In this document: one piece after another, positions 15,516 through 27,000 of the stretch
Layout: the number at the start of each line of letters is the position of its first letter
Position numbering within the stretch: the stretch's first letter is position 1
Assembly: GCA_000733415.1 (NCBI GenBank)
Contig: KL662192.1
Span: 647,316-711,315 of the forward strand
Direction: 5' to 3'
DNA from: [Leptolyngbya] sp. JSC-1
Lineage (GTDB): Bacteria; Cyanobacteriota; Cyanobacteriia; Elainellales; Elainellaceae
DNA: 64,000 bases
The notes under the pieces: generated by a model
The model's input: only the letters and a program-made list of their open reading frames with translations
The model's database searches: none
What the model was told of the DNA's origin: nothing
Position numbers and translations under genes: made by a program

Positions 15516-17486
15516 TCAGGTAGCAATCTTCTGATCGGATGAAGTCGCAGGGTCTGCAATTTCGACCGTCCAGAGCTTGGAAGCAGGAGGATATGAATTT
15601 TGAACAGAATCAAGGATATAGAGATGGGTGCCTTTAGCATCCATCACCAGCGCAGTTGGAGCCGTACCGACCTGGAACGATTGAGCCACAGATGCTGTGC
15701 CTAGATTAATTCTGGCAATTGTATTGTCTTCAAGTAGCGCATATAGACAGGCTTCAGATGGAGCGGCGACCATCCATCTCACCCCAGATGATAGGTCAAC
15801 GGTGCTTATAATTTGCTTCTGTGCTGCATCAACAATGAGAATAACTGGCTGGTGACTTGGCAGAGATACACCTGACACATAGTAGTGATTGCCGTCTGCA
15901 CTGAGAATAACAGTTTTGAGCTGATAGGTAGAAGGAAGCAATGAGCTAGATAAGGTATTGGAGTTCGGTTGATAAATATAAAGATTGCCATTGGCACAGA
16001 CTAACAACTGATCGCCTTGGGGATTGGCAACTATTGAAGTCAGGGGGAGACTGGAGGTTTGCAGAACTGAAATCTGATGAACCAGCTTACAGTTATTCGA
16101 TGGATCGAGGACATAGAGGTCGATCGCTCCCTGCTGAATGGGGCCAGCCACAGATGCAACCAGCATACTTCCTGGGGCTGACCCTTGTGCCAAACCTGTA
16201 TACGTCATCCCTTGTGGTTGTGGGGCTGCGGTTGAACTCAGTTGATAGGTTGAGGTACTCAGACTTTGAATTTGGAAAGCAGGATAGGAACTGGTTGTAG
16301 AAATGGCACAGTACACCTGAGATCCATCTGCGCTGAAGACTGCGGCACTGCATAGGTAACCAGAAAGACTGTTGACAATCTGCTGCTGAGCAGTAGAAAT
16401 GAGATAGAGCAGATCACCCACAGCAAACAAGAGAGAGGCACCGGGGTCGATAATCATACCGAGAGCAGCTTGGGGAAGAACCAGTGGATTAGGCAACACA
16501 TTGAACTTAAAAACGCTGGTGAACGTCGAGCTATCAACACCGCCAGCGTTACTCTGGCTGGGAAAGGCTGTCAGGGTATATTCATAGTCGCCTGAAACCG
16601 CAGGAGCAGTGATGGGATAACCTGGGCTAGAAGCGGCTGTTGCCGGTAAGTTGTTCAGTCCTGAAATCGGAATTCCATTCTGGCTCAACATGCAGTGATC
16701 AACACTTTCCGTTGTCCAATAGAGCCGTAGAGTACTCCCTGCTTCCACATAGGTCGGGTTGCCGACAATGCCAAAGCTGCCGATTTGGGGCGACAAGACG
16801 GTAACGGTGCACTGGCGCTGGAGTTGAAGAGTGCCGCCCTCAGCATTTACCGTGAGCGTAAAAGTTGTCGTTTGCTGCAGATTAGAAATTGGATAGTTGT
16901 CGATATTGGGCAAATTAGAAATGCTCTGACTACCATAGCTCAGGGTATAGGCACCGCCCGCTGTACCATTCCACGACAGGTTGACCGTGCCGCCGGGTGC
17001 GACATTGGCAGGCGTGGCGACCAAGTCGCTAACGGTAAAGTTTTGGGGAAATTTGGGAATCGAGAGCGATCCGTGGCTCGTTCCACTCTGCAAGGTTTCG
17101 GTGATATACAGCGCTGTGGTGCCCACCTGACTATTGACGGCAATGTTGCTGAGGACGAAGGATAGCCCAATCGAACCAATTTCATCCTGACCCGGATTGG
17201 GCGTGAAGGTGAAGGTGCCATTACCATCGCTGCTTACCCCCCAGTTAGGAGGGGGAGCAGCCGAGATGGTAGAAGGGTCGGTGGTCAGGTCGGCGGCAGC
17301 AGTGCCTGTGTTGATGCTAAACGTGAGGCTGGTGCAGTGGGCTGGGGGTGGAGCCGATTTGGAAACGGCAATCGAGATGCTGCCGGTGGTGTCGATTTGC
17401 AGGGGATTGGGGTTTGTCGTTACCGCATAGGTCAGCGTCATACCGTCAGTGGATGGAATGGCAATGCCATTAAGTTGAATGGTCAT
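15516..17486 (-). CDS. Ig-like/beta-propeller repeat protein, paralogue 2
   Basis: 656 residues with the same order as its neighbour: the N-terminal beta domain, Ig-like repeats with APGGTVNLSWNGTAGG, then a propeller with SADGSQVYCAIS, SADGNHYYVSG and MDAKGTHLYILDS. The first roughly 210 codons match the downstream paralogue closely even at the DNA level, whereas the propellers share only the fold. It is separated from it by 55 bp on the same strand. The pattern fits a recent tandem duplication or gene conversion with a variable C-terminal recognition surface, which is inference. Confidence 0.75.
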   Translation of the reverse strand: MTIQLNGIAIPSTDGMTLTYAVTTNPNPLQIDTTGSISIAVSKSAPPPAHCTSLTFSINTGTAAADLTTDPSTISAAPPPNWGVSSDGNGTFTFTPNPGQDEIGSIGLSFVLSNIAVNSQVGTTALYITETLQSGTSHGSLSIPKFPQNFTVSDLVATPANVAPGGTVNLSWNGTAGGAYTLSYGSQSISNLPNIDNYPISNLQQTTTFTLTVNAEGGTLQLQRQCTVTVLSPQIGSFGIVGNPTYVEAGSTLRLYWTTESVDHCMLSQNGIPISGLNNLPATAASSPGYPITAPAVSGDYEYTLTAFPSQSNAGGVDSSTFTSVFKFNVLPNPLVLPQAALGMIIDPGASLLFAVGDLLYLISTAQQQIVNSLSGYLCSAAVFSADGSQVYCAISTTSSYPAFQIQSLSTSTYQLSSTAAPQPQGMTYTGLAQGSAPGSMLVASVAGPIQQGAIDLYVLDPSNNCKLVHQISVLQTSSLPLTSIVANPQGDQLLVCANGNLYIYQPNSNTLSSSLLPSTYQLKTVILSADGNHYYVSGVSLPSHQPVILIVDAAQKQIISTVDLSSGVRWMVAAPSEACLYALLEDNTIARINLGTASVAQSFQVGTAPTALVMDAKGTHLYILDSVQNSYPPASKLWTVEIADPATSSDQKIAT

Positions 17487-17529
17487 GGTGAAATCTCTGG
17501 TGATGAGTAAGGGGATGGAGGGTGGATTT

Positions 17530-17655
17530 TTGTTGCCCTCTCCCTAGCCCTCTCCCTGAAGGAGAGGGAATAAGAGAATCAAGAAATATAAGGAATAAGT
17601 GGTTCAGCACCCTTCTCCCTGAGAGACAAGGGTTGGGGATGAGGGGGAATTCACC
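17530..17655. repeat. CCCTCTCCC-type dispersed repeat
   Basis: The gap between two cluster genes contains CCCTCTCCCTAGCCCTCTCC, then a hairpin CTCTCCCTGAAGGAGAG, and a related inverted stretch CTTCTCCCTGAGAGACAAGG. It resembles the pyrimidine-rich dispersed repeats of cyanobacterial intergenic DNA. No gene is present. Confidence 0.55.
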
Positions 17656-17665
17656 ATTCCTGTCA

Positions 17666-20600
17666 TCAGTCCTCTCGTTCGACCAGCTTCAGCCAACCTT
17701 CGTGGATCACCGGCGGCAGACTGGCGAGTCGCGGTTTTTGATTCGCTTTCACGATCGGCAAACTCGTATTCCAGGTTTGCGGATCGCTGCGCTCAATCCA
17801 GGACCAGTCGGCCTGCTGCGCTGCCGGAATCGGGATGCGGATCGTCTCGGCATCGGTGAGCAACCCACTCACACGGAAGGTGACATTTAGCGTCTTAATC
17901 GCATCCCCAATGTAATCATCCGGGAGCGTCACCTGCTGGGTCGGCAGAATGCCAGTGGTGGCGTGGATGCTGCCGCGCGGATCGAGCAGGAGCGTTACCC
18001 ATTGGACAGTTGGCGATGACTGACCGAGGTAATTCGGCGGTAGGGTGATGCAGTTGCTGGGGCTAATCGGCGCAATGTAGGGCGTGGAGCCGCTGGGCGG
18101 ATGCACCGAGTTGAACTGCTGATAGTTGTCGCCATTGAAATAGCCCAAGACGCCATCATTCAACAAGTCCGCTCGGCCCAACCGCACATTGAACTGCACC
18201 TGGGTAAAATCGAATGTTGTTTCTCCCAGCGGGTTGACGCCACAGGTTTGCACCCAGGCTTGGTCCTGCACCGGGTCGCCTTCCAGTATCAGTTGCAGGC
18301 TGGCGCGAACCAGAGCCAGGGGTCGCCCAATCAGCACCGACAGGTTTTGATCGCCTCTGCCGCCTATGGGGTCAATCGTCCACAGCGTCGCGTCAATCAC
18401 CTGCAAGAACGCCTGGAAGCCCTGCCCCTGATCGTTGAGGCTCAAGAGCTGCTGCACAAATCCCTTCAGGTGTGGGTTGGCAATGTCGGCGGGGAGAACG
18501 GGCGCGGGATTGCCGGGGTCGGGTTGCCAGATCAGCGTTGGTCCCTGGCTCGTGGCGATTAGCAGCAGTTCGCCCAGCAGTTTGCCAGTCGCGTCGTAAA
18601 TTCCCAGCCCCTGATCGAGGTGGTTTGGCAACACCCAGCCACAAACCGGATTGGCATTGGCAAACAGATTCGACGGCTGCTGATCGTTAGTCGCGGAGAC
18701 GAAATTCAACTCGAGACGGCTGGGCTGCACCAGGCGCGGCGGCTGCTTCAGCAAACATTGGGGATAGGAGAGGGTATTGCCGGAGTCGGGTACCAGTCCG
18801 GTTCCCCGAATCGGGTAAAACGATTGATAGTTGCCGGAGGGGTTGGTGTTGGCTTGCAGCAGATTCAGCACCTGACCAAACCGATCGACGACCTGCAATT
18901 GCCGGAAATAGAAATGGCCCGCCCGAACCGGGAAGAAGTAGTTGGCGGGGGTGGGGGGTGGATCCCAGCCGCTGCCGGAGGTGGCTCCTGGAGCCGTATA
19001 GGGGAACGAATCGTATTGGCTGTCGATCTGCGGCAGCACCGAGGTATCCGGCGGCATCGTTACGTCCAGGTCTTGCATGATCAGGAAATCATTGAAGCCG
19101 CTCAGCGCCTGCGACAGGAAATTCCAGTCGCCAATCTGGTCAATCAAGCCGGCGATAGCCTGCAAGCCAGGAGCGTCAGGACTGTTGGGGTTGTCTTGCA
19201 GATACCGTTTGAGTCGGGCAATGAAACCCATCGTGATGTGGGGGCTGAGAAAAATCCGGCTGCTGTAGGTCTGCTCTTGTTGGGAACTGGGGCTGCCGCC
19301 GGTCCACTGATAATCACTGCCGTCAAAGGTCCAGTTGACGAGTCCGGGGGTGGAGCTGGTGCCGGTCGTGGGCTGCCAGGTGATCTGCCATTCCAGATAT
19401 AGCGGCGACCAAGCCTGCTGCCAGGACGTGACTGCGAGTTGGGCCGGTACATTGGCGGGGGGCTGTTGATTGATCACCGGAGCCGTGCTGGGGCTATTCC
19501 CATAGGCACTGATGGCAGCCGCTACGGCAGCGGGTGTAACGCCGTTCAGGTGGGCGGCAATCACGGCAGCGTTGCCCGGATCCATCCAGAAGGCTTCCTG
19601 AAGCACGGCGATCATGCAGCTCAGCAAATTGGACGGCAGCTTGGCCTGACCCTGAGCAGAGAGCATCGGCATCGCGGCACCGATCTGGCTGGTCGTGAGC
19701 GTTTGACCGCTGACCGTCAGACCCGTGATCGTGTGATCGCCAAACCGGGTTAGCAGCGGAGCCGTTGGATCGCTGACACCGCCGTAGAGATAGCGGTCGG
19801 GCCACTCCATACCGCCGATCATCAACACCGGGTCGCTGGGCTGATAGAAGCGCGGTTGCGCCACCGGAATTAGCTCGAAAGTTGCCGGTAGTTTCAGCAC
19901 TGTCGTGGCATAGGTGCTGATGCTCTGCGGGTTTTGCGGATCGGGCAGGGCGGTGGCCTGGGTCGTGACGCTGCTTTGGAGCTGGTTGACCTGGCTGATC
20001 AGGCTCTGCGGGTTGCTGGGATTCAGCGCCGCACTCAGGGCATCCAGAATGGGCTGCCAATTTCCTGCTAAGCCTCGCTCTGGCGGACTGTTGGGGGCAT
20101 TGTAATTGTTTTTAGTGATAAACTGCTGCTTCCACCAGGCATCGTGGAGCTGCGACTGCCGAGATTGGAGCTGACGGCGAGTGCGATCAAGCTGAGCTTG
20201 AGCTTGGTTAAGGGCGGCGAGGGCGGCTAATTGGGTGGGGGTGGGTTGGGGCTGCGGTTGATTGGTTTGGGTGAGGTCGGCGCGTTGGGCAGCCACAATT
20301 TGCCAGAGGGTGCCGCCGGGGGTTGAGGCAAACCAGGCTTGCTCGGTTCTCACGTCCACCTGAGCCGATCCATCGGGCTGATCCAGCTCGTTCAGCAGGT
20401 TGTACTGAAAGGCTTCCATCAGCTCTGGATTGATCGGGCTGTTGGGGTTCTGCGCCGCCTCTAGAAGCGCTACAAAGGCGTCGATGCCCTTATTGCCCAC
20501 GGCAACCCGCAGCTTGGTGGGGTCGGAATTGACGCGATTGGGCGCCGATTGGGTCTGCCACTGCACCGTGCTAATCAAGCCATGACAGAGGGACTGCTTC

Positions 20601-21436
20601 GGCAAGCTGGCAGCAGGGAGCTGGTCGGCACCGGCTGGCATCGCCCAGTTCAAGGTCTGCATCAGGTCCTGCCACTGCGCTGCCGTCGTCCAGCCGCTGG
20701 GGCCATACTGGCTGCCATAGAGCAAATCTGCCGTCGGGTCGGAATACCAGCCCATGACGACATAGCTGAGGTCGGCGCTACTGCCGGTAACATCGCTGAG
20801 GTCGTCATAGACCGAGAATACGTCGGTAACGTTGGGCGTGTAGGCGGAAAAGGTGACGTTGGCCGGACCCACTGCCTTGAGAAACATCTGCACCGCTGTT
20901 GACTCTACCCAACTTTCCAGATCCACGGTTTTGCCTAGAGTCGTTGCTTCAATGCTGTTGGGGTCGCTAGGAAAGGGATTGGGATAGGGATTCGAGCCGC
21001 TGCCGCCATTATTGGGATCATAATAGTCACTTTGAATCACCCAGGCTTTGCAGGTGCCGGTCGTGGTTGCCGTGCCCGGAACAATCCGCACTACTAGCCA
21101 GCGATTGGGCACATGGGGGTAGATGATTTCCTCTTGATCGGGTAATCCCGCAGCTGCTCGGATCGCGGCAGCCGTACCGGGTTGGGGTGAGGCGGGCGGC
21201 GGCTGTTTGATGCCGTGGGCAAAGGTATCCGGCAAGACCCAGTGCAGATAAACTCCGTGGGCAGGGCTGCCGCCCTGATTATTAAAGGGGGCAGGAATAG
21301 GGGATTTGAACTGATTGAGATTTTCATACACCGGCGACCAGCGGCTAAAGGGAACCGTTGCGGTCACGGCATTGTTGACGATCAGCGCTTCCAAAGCAAC
21401 GGGAACGAGGAGAGTCGGAGGATTCGTAGAAATCAT
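17666..21436 (-). CDS. Very large conserved-looking protein of unknown family
   Basis: 1256 residues that I cannot assign to a named family. It starts ISTNPPTLLVPVALEALIVN and continues with GVYLHWVLPDTFAHG and HVPNRWLVVRIVPG, an aromatic, Pro-rich, beta-type composition. A Gln/Leu-rich coiled coil lies at about 405-445 (LNQAQAQLDRTRRQLQSRQ). The rest is rich in Pro, Gln, Asn and aromatic residues, with ISPSNCITLPPNY and other beta-like segments near the C-terminus. There is no membrane segment, signal peptide or catalytic motif. A structural subunit, encoded with its neighbours, is the most natural guess. The start at 21436 has no clear Shine-Dalgarno. Confidence 0.7.
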   Translation of the reverse strand: MISTNPPTLLVPVALEALIVNNAVTATVPFSRWSPVYENLNQFKSPIPAPFNNQGGSPAHGVYLHWVLPDTFAHGIKQPPPASPQPGTAAAIRAAAGLPDQEEIIYPHVPNRWLVVRIVPGTATTTGTCKAWVIQSDYYDPNNGGSGSNPYPNPFPSDPNSIEATTLGKTVDLESWVESTAVQMFLKAVGPANVTFSAYTPNVTDVFSVYDDLSDVTGSSADLSYVVMGWYSDPTADLLYGSQYGPSGWTTAAQWQDLMQTLNWAMPAGADQLPAASLPKQSLCHGLISTVQWQTQSAPNRVNSDPTKLRVAVGNKGIDAFVALLEAAQNPNSPINPELMEAFQYNLLNELDQPDGSAQVDVRTEQAWFASTPGGTLWQIVAAQRADLTQTNQPQPQPTPTQLAALAALNQAQAQLDRTRRQLQSRQSQLHDAWWKQQFITKNNYNAPNSPPERGLAGNWQPILDALSAALNPSNPQSLISQVNQLQSSVTTQATALPDPQNPQSISTYATTVLKLPATFELIPVAQPRFYQPSDPVLMIGGMEWPDRYLYGGVSDPTAPLLTRFGDHTITGLTVSGQTLTTSQIGAAMPMLSAQGQAKLPSNLLSCMIAVLQEAFWMDPGNAAVIAAHLNGVTPAAVAAAISAYGNSPSTAPVINQQPPANVPAQLAVTSWQQAWSPLYLEWQITWQPTTGTSSTPGLVNWTFDGSDYQWTGGSPSSQQEQTYSSRIFLSPHITMGFIARLKRYLQDNPNSPDAPGLQAIAGLIDQIGDWNFLSQALSGFNDFLIMQDLDVTMPPDTSVLPQIDSQYDSFPYTAPGATSGSGWDPPPTPANYFFPVRAGHFYFRQLQVVDRFGQVLNLLQANTNPSGNYQSFYPIRGTGLVPDSGNTLSYPQCLLKQPPRLVQPSRLELNFVSATNDQQPSNLFANANPVCGWVLPNHLDQGLGIYDATGKLLGELLLIATSQGPTLIWQPDPGNPAPVLPADIANPHLKGFVQQLLSLNDQGQGFQAFLQVIDATLWTIDPIGGRGDQNLSVLIGRPLALVRASLQLILEGDPVQDQAWVQTCGVNPLGETTFDFTQVQFNVRLGRADLLNDGVLGYFNGDNYQQFNSVHPPSGSTPYIAPISPSNCITLPPNYLGQSSPTVQWVTLLLDPRGSIHATTGILPTQQVTLPDDYIGDAIKTLNVTFRVSGLLTDAETIRIPIPAAQQADWSWIERSDPQTWNTSLPIVKANQKPRLASLPPVIHEGWLKLVERED

Positions 21437-21484
21437 AGAAGTGAATAGGTGCGTAGAAAGGGCAATGAAGAGAAGTGGAATGAA

Positions 21485-23998
21485 TTATGCAAAATTCTGA
21501 GCAAGACTCTGAGTAGGACTCTGAGTAGGATTTTGAAACACCATCTTTTCAGGTGCTTGCATCAGCTGAATCGCAAACTCTGCCGGGCTAATCATGCCGT
21601 TGGGATGGTTGAGCTGGCCCTGCAACTTCTGCTGGATTGCCGTTTGCAGCGCCCCAATATCCACCACCGTGCTCGTTCCCCGGAAGGGAATGGGCTGCGA
21701 TACTTCGGGTTGAATGATGCTGCCGGGTTGGGAGCCGGTTACCGTGCGCAGATCGATTTGCAGCGTAGACTGCACCACCTCAACGCCAAAGCCGAAGCTT
21801 TCCTTGGGTTCGCTGAACTCGATCCAGGCGGGCACGGTGGGCAGCAGACAGAGCAGCACATCCTTCGTCAAACGGTCAATCCGCAGTGGCAAAATCAGGG
21901 TTGCCGGAGCTTGCCCGTTGCTGAACTGATAGCAGTTGATTTCCAGTCCCGGCAAGGCCGAAACCGCCTGCGACCGCAACAAAAAGCCCGCCACCGGCTG
22001 CGTCACTGTCACGGAATTGCTGCCATTACTCGCATCCATCGCCGCACCCAACAGCCGTGAGCGGATCATTGGCAACGACTGATGCACCGCCTGGCGAATC
22101 GTGTCTCTGGCGAATTCATTAAACACCTGCTGCTGGCTGCTGTGGACGCCCAAACTGAGGGCACCGTCGATCAGGCTATTGATGGCGTTGGGATCGACAT
22201 AGAAAAAGCGAATCGACTCCGGCGGCAGCATCTGCGGGTTGGGCACCAGCGTATCGAAGGGTACGCCATAGAGCAGCGCCAGCCGAGTCAGCCAAGTCAA
22301 AATATCGGCTGGTACGGTATCGGCAGGCGAGTCTCCCACCGCATTTCCCACCGCATCTCCCTGGATCTGCCGCAACGCCAGCAGCGTTCGTTGGAAGATT
22401 CCCGCAGTCTCGGGTTGCTGCATCCACTGTCGCAGGTCGGCCAGTGCGGGAGCAGCCGGCGATTGCTCTTTGGGTAACGGCAAGGGATGATCCTCGATGC
22501 CCAGGGTCGCTACTCGCGGTGCAACCTGCGCGGCAAAGTCCTCTCCCAGATACTGCATAAACGAGTCGCGAATCAGATGGGGATGGAGGAGCTGGCGAAT
22601 CTGCTCCACCGTGTCGGTTTGCTTCAGCGCCGCAGGGACATGGGGCGAGTGCAGTCGCTGCCTCAGCAGGTGCAGGGCCTGATTGGTCTGCCGTCGCCAG
22701 TTCAGTACACTGACAGCAAAACTGCGGTCGGCCAAGGCCAACATCCGCCCGGTCTGCCACGCCACCGCATAGGACTGATCAAACAAGCCCGTATTCGCGT
22801 CGTAGACCAAAGCCGCTTCGGCAGCACTGTAGGCGGCACTGCTGGGATAGGCAGTAATCGGTAGGGGCGTCAGCGGTCCGCGATACCAGGAATAGGTCTG
22901 GTCGCCGGCTCGCGTGTTGTATTGCAGCGGCACATAGCCGTGGGAGAGAATCGTCTGGGCGAGCTGCTGATCGGGGGTGGGGTTGGCAGGCAGTGCGGCG
23001 GGCAGGGTCAGCGCTAGCGCCTGCGGATTGTTCTTTGCTTGAGCAACCAAGTTCAACATCAGAGCGCTGAAGTCTTCTTTGGACTCTGCCAGACAGTCAA
23101 AGGTCCAGCTCGCTAGGGAAACCAGACGAATGCTGGTGATGCCGCTCGGAAAACTGGGGGAATCAGTAAGATACGATTGAAATCCTTCCAGAGATACCAG
23201 ATGGGCAATATTACGAACTGCCGCTGATGAACCTGCTGGAGGCGCGATGGGCAATCGATTCGCCATCACAACCGAAAACCATCCGGTTCCCGTCAATTCC
23301 GATTCGCATTTGCCCTGAAGACTCTGCTGATCAATCTGCCGGACATGGGTTAGATACTTCAGCTCACCCAATCTGGGCAATAGGGCTGTGAATGTTGCCG
23401 GTGAAAGATTGATCGCTCGACAGGTCGCCTGCGGATCATCCACCACGCTGAGCTGAATTGCTGGCCCCAAAACGCCCGCTTCCGGCTGCACGATCTGGCT
23501 CAAGCTATAGGTTCCAGCCCCGGTTGGGTTAGATAGAGTCCCCGAATTCCCGGCAGGGGCAATCAGTTCGCTCTCCTGAAACAGCAGCAGCGCCACCCAG
23601 GGAATTGTATTGTCGCTGGGTTGAAGCAACCGCTCCCAGGGAAGGGCGCGTTTCGTCAAGACAATATAGGGAAACTGTTGATCGAATTGTCTCTGGCTTT
23701 TGTTGGCAGGAAACTGGGTTTGAATATCTGCTGCCGTGATGCTAAATCGTGGTCCCTCCACCAGAAACTGCTGCGTCTCGGTGAAGGGCTGCGGCGGGGA
23801 AGGCGGCAGTTCAGCATCTCCCGAGATCTGATGGGTCATCGTGATCGTGTAGGTGTCTGCGGTCAATGCCGGAATGTAGTTGTCGCAAAATTGAATATCG
23901 GCGAGGGTTGAGCTTAAATTACCCAGCCGTTGCGTTTTGATATCTGATGCGTGATCCGATGCATGAGTTGTTGGATTCATCGAGGAATTCGTAGTCAT
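21485..23998 (-). CDS. Large protein of unknown family, cluster subunit
   Basis: 837 residues from ATG 23998 (a GAG lies 6 bases before it; the frame is open to a TTG at 24031). Near the N-terminus are DIQFCDNYIPALTADTYTI, FLVEGPRFSITAADIQTQFP and PYIVLTKRALPWERLL, then PWVALLLFQESEL. These read like a beta-sandwich domain repeated in other large uncharacterised bacterial proteins. The C-terminal third has LPGLEINCYQFSNG and QPIPFRGTSTVVDIGALQ. No signal peptide, transmembrane segment or catalytic motif is visible. It lies 49 bp downstream-strand of its neighbours on both sides, so cotranscription with the 1256-residue protein and the DUF6603 protein is likely. Function unknown. Confidence 0.7.
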   Translation of the reverse strand: MTTNSSMNPTTHASDHASDIKTQRLGNLSSTLADIQFCDNYIPALTADTYTITMTHQISGDAELPPSPPQPFTETQQFLVEGPRFSITAADIQTQFPANKSQRQFDQQFPYIVLTKRALPWERLLQPSDNTIPWVALLLFQESELIAPAGNSGTLSNPTGAGTYSLSQIVQPEAGVLGPAIQLSVVDDPQATCRAINLSPATFTALLPRLGELKYLTHVRQIDQQSLQGKCESELTGTGWFSVVMANRLPIAPPAGSSAAVRNIAHLVSLEGFQSYLTDSPSFPSGITSIRLVSLASWTFDCLAESKEDFSALMLNLVAQAKNNPQALALTLPAALPANPTPDQQLAQTILSHGYVPLQYNTRAGDQTYSWYRGPLTPLPITAYPSSAAYSAAEAALVYDANTGLFDQSYAVAWQTGRMLALADRSFAVSVLNWRRQTNQALHLLRQRLHSPHVPAALKQTDTVEQIRQLLHPHLIRDSFMQYLGEDFAAQVAPRVATLGIEDHPLPLPKEQSPAAPALADLRQWMQQPETAGIFQRTLLALRQIQGDAVGNAVGDSPADTVPADILTWLTRLALLYGVPFDTLVPNPQMLPPESIRFFYVDPNAINSLIDGALSLGVHSSQQQVFNEFARDTIRQAVHQSLPMIRSRLLGAAMDASNGSNSVTVTQPVAGFLLRSQAVSALPGLEINCYQFSNGQAPATLILPLRIDRLTKDVLLCLLPTVPAWIEFSEPKESFGFGVEVVQSTLQIDLRTVTGSQPGSIIQPEVSQPIPFRGTSTVVDIGALQTAIQQKLQGQLNHPNGMISPAEFAIQLMQAPEKMVFQNPTQSPTQSLAQNFA

Positions 23999-24073
23999 AT
24001 CAATCTCGCTAGAGGGGTTGAAAGCAAGCAAAAGAGAAGGGTCAGAGAGTTGGCCAGTTCAGGCAAGGGCAAC

Positions 24074-27000
24074 TTAGGTCGGAATTCCATCGGGAGTACC
24101 AACCATCGGCAGCGCCTGATAGTTCAACCCCAGGTTTTGCTGGACATCATTCAAATCACCATCCATTCCCGCATTCACGCCCAGGGTTGCCAATGCTGCA
24201 AACAGGCTGCTGCGTTTGGCCTGCACGGTCGCATTCGTCAGGGTCTGGCTGATCAGCGTCAGGGCCTGATTGTTGGTGGCAGGAGGTTGATTGATCACGG
24301 GAGCCGTTGCCGAAACCGGCAGGTAAACGGGGATACCCTGGTTATTTTCACCGATGATCAGATAGGCGAATGCCTGCGCCGCCGCGACTGGAATTGGTGT
24401 CGCAGGAGCACCCGGCTTCAGTTGTATTTGACTCAACCCGACCAAGCGATTCGGCAGCAGCGTGGCCTCAGGAGTAGGCGCTTGATTGGGACCGAGCGGT
24501 GGTCCCCACATGGCTTCGGGAACAGCCCGCTGGCTGAGCACCCACTGCCAGTTCTGGTTCAGATCCTGGTAAGCACCTAGCGAATTGGTGATCTGCACCT
24601 GGGCTTTGGAGGTAACGCTGGCAATTCCCATCGGGCGAATCCCGACCGTGTAGCTGGTGGTGGGAGTAATCGAGGTGTCCTGGTTGTTGGGACCCACTAA
24701 GGTCATGCCGGTGAGGGGAATCGCCGTTTCCACTGAGAACTGGAACTCATCGGCCCGAATACACCAGAGTCCGGACTCGGTTTGCTTGAATAGCCCATTG
24801 GCTGCCCGAATATGACAAACCGCCAGATCCACAACAACCTGGTCTCCCCCAAGCGTAGTTTGGGAAATCTGGGGAGCGTTGCTATGGGGCAGCAGCGCTT
24901 GGAACTCGGTCCAGCCAATGTTGGGGGGTGGCGTTTGAGGCGGACCGAAGGGAATCGTGAAGGAAATAATCCACAGCGTTACATGCACAGTGCCGCCGGT
25001 CGGTGGTCCCCAGAGGCTGAGATCGGCACCAATTTCCAGCTTGATCGTGTGGGTACCAAAGAACGTGAACGTATAGGCAACCCCAATGTCAATGCCCACG
25101 GATGCCGTGTAGGAGAAGGGCTTCCAGAACATCAAAAAGTCGGCATGGGCAATAAACCAGGCTTGCAGTCCACCGTCTTGATACAGCGCTTGCAGCCGCC
25201 CGCCGCCCATGACGCAGGAGGGGGTTAGGGCAAAGTAAGCTTCCCCAGAAATCGTCAGCGAACTATCGATTGCCCAGTTGAAACCTAAGCGTGGCAGCGT
25301 TGGATACCAGGAATACGCCGCCAGATTAAACTGCGGGTGATAGCCGCCAATCGACAAGACGAAATCGCCCGCGTGCTGATTCGAGCCAAACCAGAGGCAA
25401 AAGGCAAAGCCGCCGGTGAGGTGGCAACTGGGATCGAGCACGTAGGAGTTGGGCGTCAGCACCGCAATTGCCGAGAATTCCCCTTCGGCTGGCTTCAGCA
25501 CCACCTCTAGTTCCAGCTCAGCGTAGGCAAAAGTTTCCGGACCTTCCGCCGGTAGCTTAATGGTGGAGAGTCCCAGCAAGGCGATCTCCAGCTCTTTGCC
25601 AAACTCTACTACCAGCAGCGCGTGCGACTGAATCAGCTCAAAGGAGGTAAATTGTAGCCCCACAGCTAGCCAATTTTCGCCGCGAGTTGGAGGCACCGAG
25701 CTGGCAATTGCCGCTAATGCAGTCGCGGGCGTGGCGTTGCTTCCCCCGATCTGGGTGGGGTCAGTCAGCCCTGCCACAAACGGAAACGTCTGGATCTGAT
25801 CGACTGCCGGCAGGATCAGGCTGCGATTGTAGCCAAAACCGCCACAGATCCCGGTGATGAAGCAGGGCGGCGGACCCCCTAGCGGATCGGTGAGAAAGGC
25901 AAAAATAAACAGCGAGGGATCACCATTTAGTGTCGTGTAGGAACCCAGGGCAGAGATAGAAAACTCGCCGGCTTTGATCACCGCCTCGCCGTTGTAGATC
26001 AGATTTTTTTGAGCATCGCGGGTTTCTTGCAGTCCACCGCTGATCTCGACCGGGTCCGCGTTCAGGGTAATATCCAACCCGCTCAGATCAAACTGGTAGT
26101 TACTGAGGTTTGCCGGCGTGGTCACCGGAATCGTCACCGACAGCCCCTCTAGCTCAATGTCTAATGCCGCTAGGGACACACCGCCGTAGTAGAGGAACGA
26201 CAGCAATTTACTAGCGTTCTGCCAGCCAACGCCGATCTTCTGACAGTGCAAGGGTCCAAAAGCTCGCTGCATCGGGATCCAGACCGTATCCGCCGCCGTA
26301 CCGTCGCTGTCGTAGAGCTGCACATTCACCGTCGTGCTGTAGGCAGCCGCCAGGGAAAAGGTGGGATTGACTGCCTGATTATCTTGATTCTGAGCCGCTT
26401 CGTCTCCTAAGGCATGGGACGCGGCGGTAGTATATCCAGCAGCATATCCAGCAGCGTGCCCTGAAGTATTCTCAAATCCCTTAAATTCTTCGTCGGCATC
26501 GAGCAGATTTTGAGCTACCGGATTGTTACTAGAAGAGGCATTCAGCCCCGATCCCAGGGGCAGCCCCAAATCATCGCAGCGCAGCGCTACCCCCCAGGAA
26601 ACGGGAGTCGGATGCTCGAAATCAATCGAGACATACATACGGGGATCGATTCCCGCCAGGGTGACCCCCTTGGTATTCACCAGTGGCGTATCCTTGCTGC
26701 CCTGAACGGTGAGTCCCAGACTGACCAACTCCAGCTTGGGGTGAAACGAGGCAGTGTTGCTGCTGTCGGCCTGCACCAGATACAGCGCTAGCCCCGGACT
26801 GGGCGTGGTTAGGCTCGGTGCCGCCCGATTCAGCCAGGAAGTGCTGGGGGTGGTTTCTCCCGGCAGCCACTGCCCGAGCTGCAATTTCAACTGCGGCGAA
26901 CTGGCGTTGGTTAGCTCATCCGCTTGGAATGAACTGGATTTATTCTGCGAATTGTCAGTTTGTGCACTGGAGGTTAGGTCAATATCGCTAATTTGCAGGC

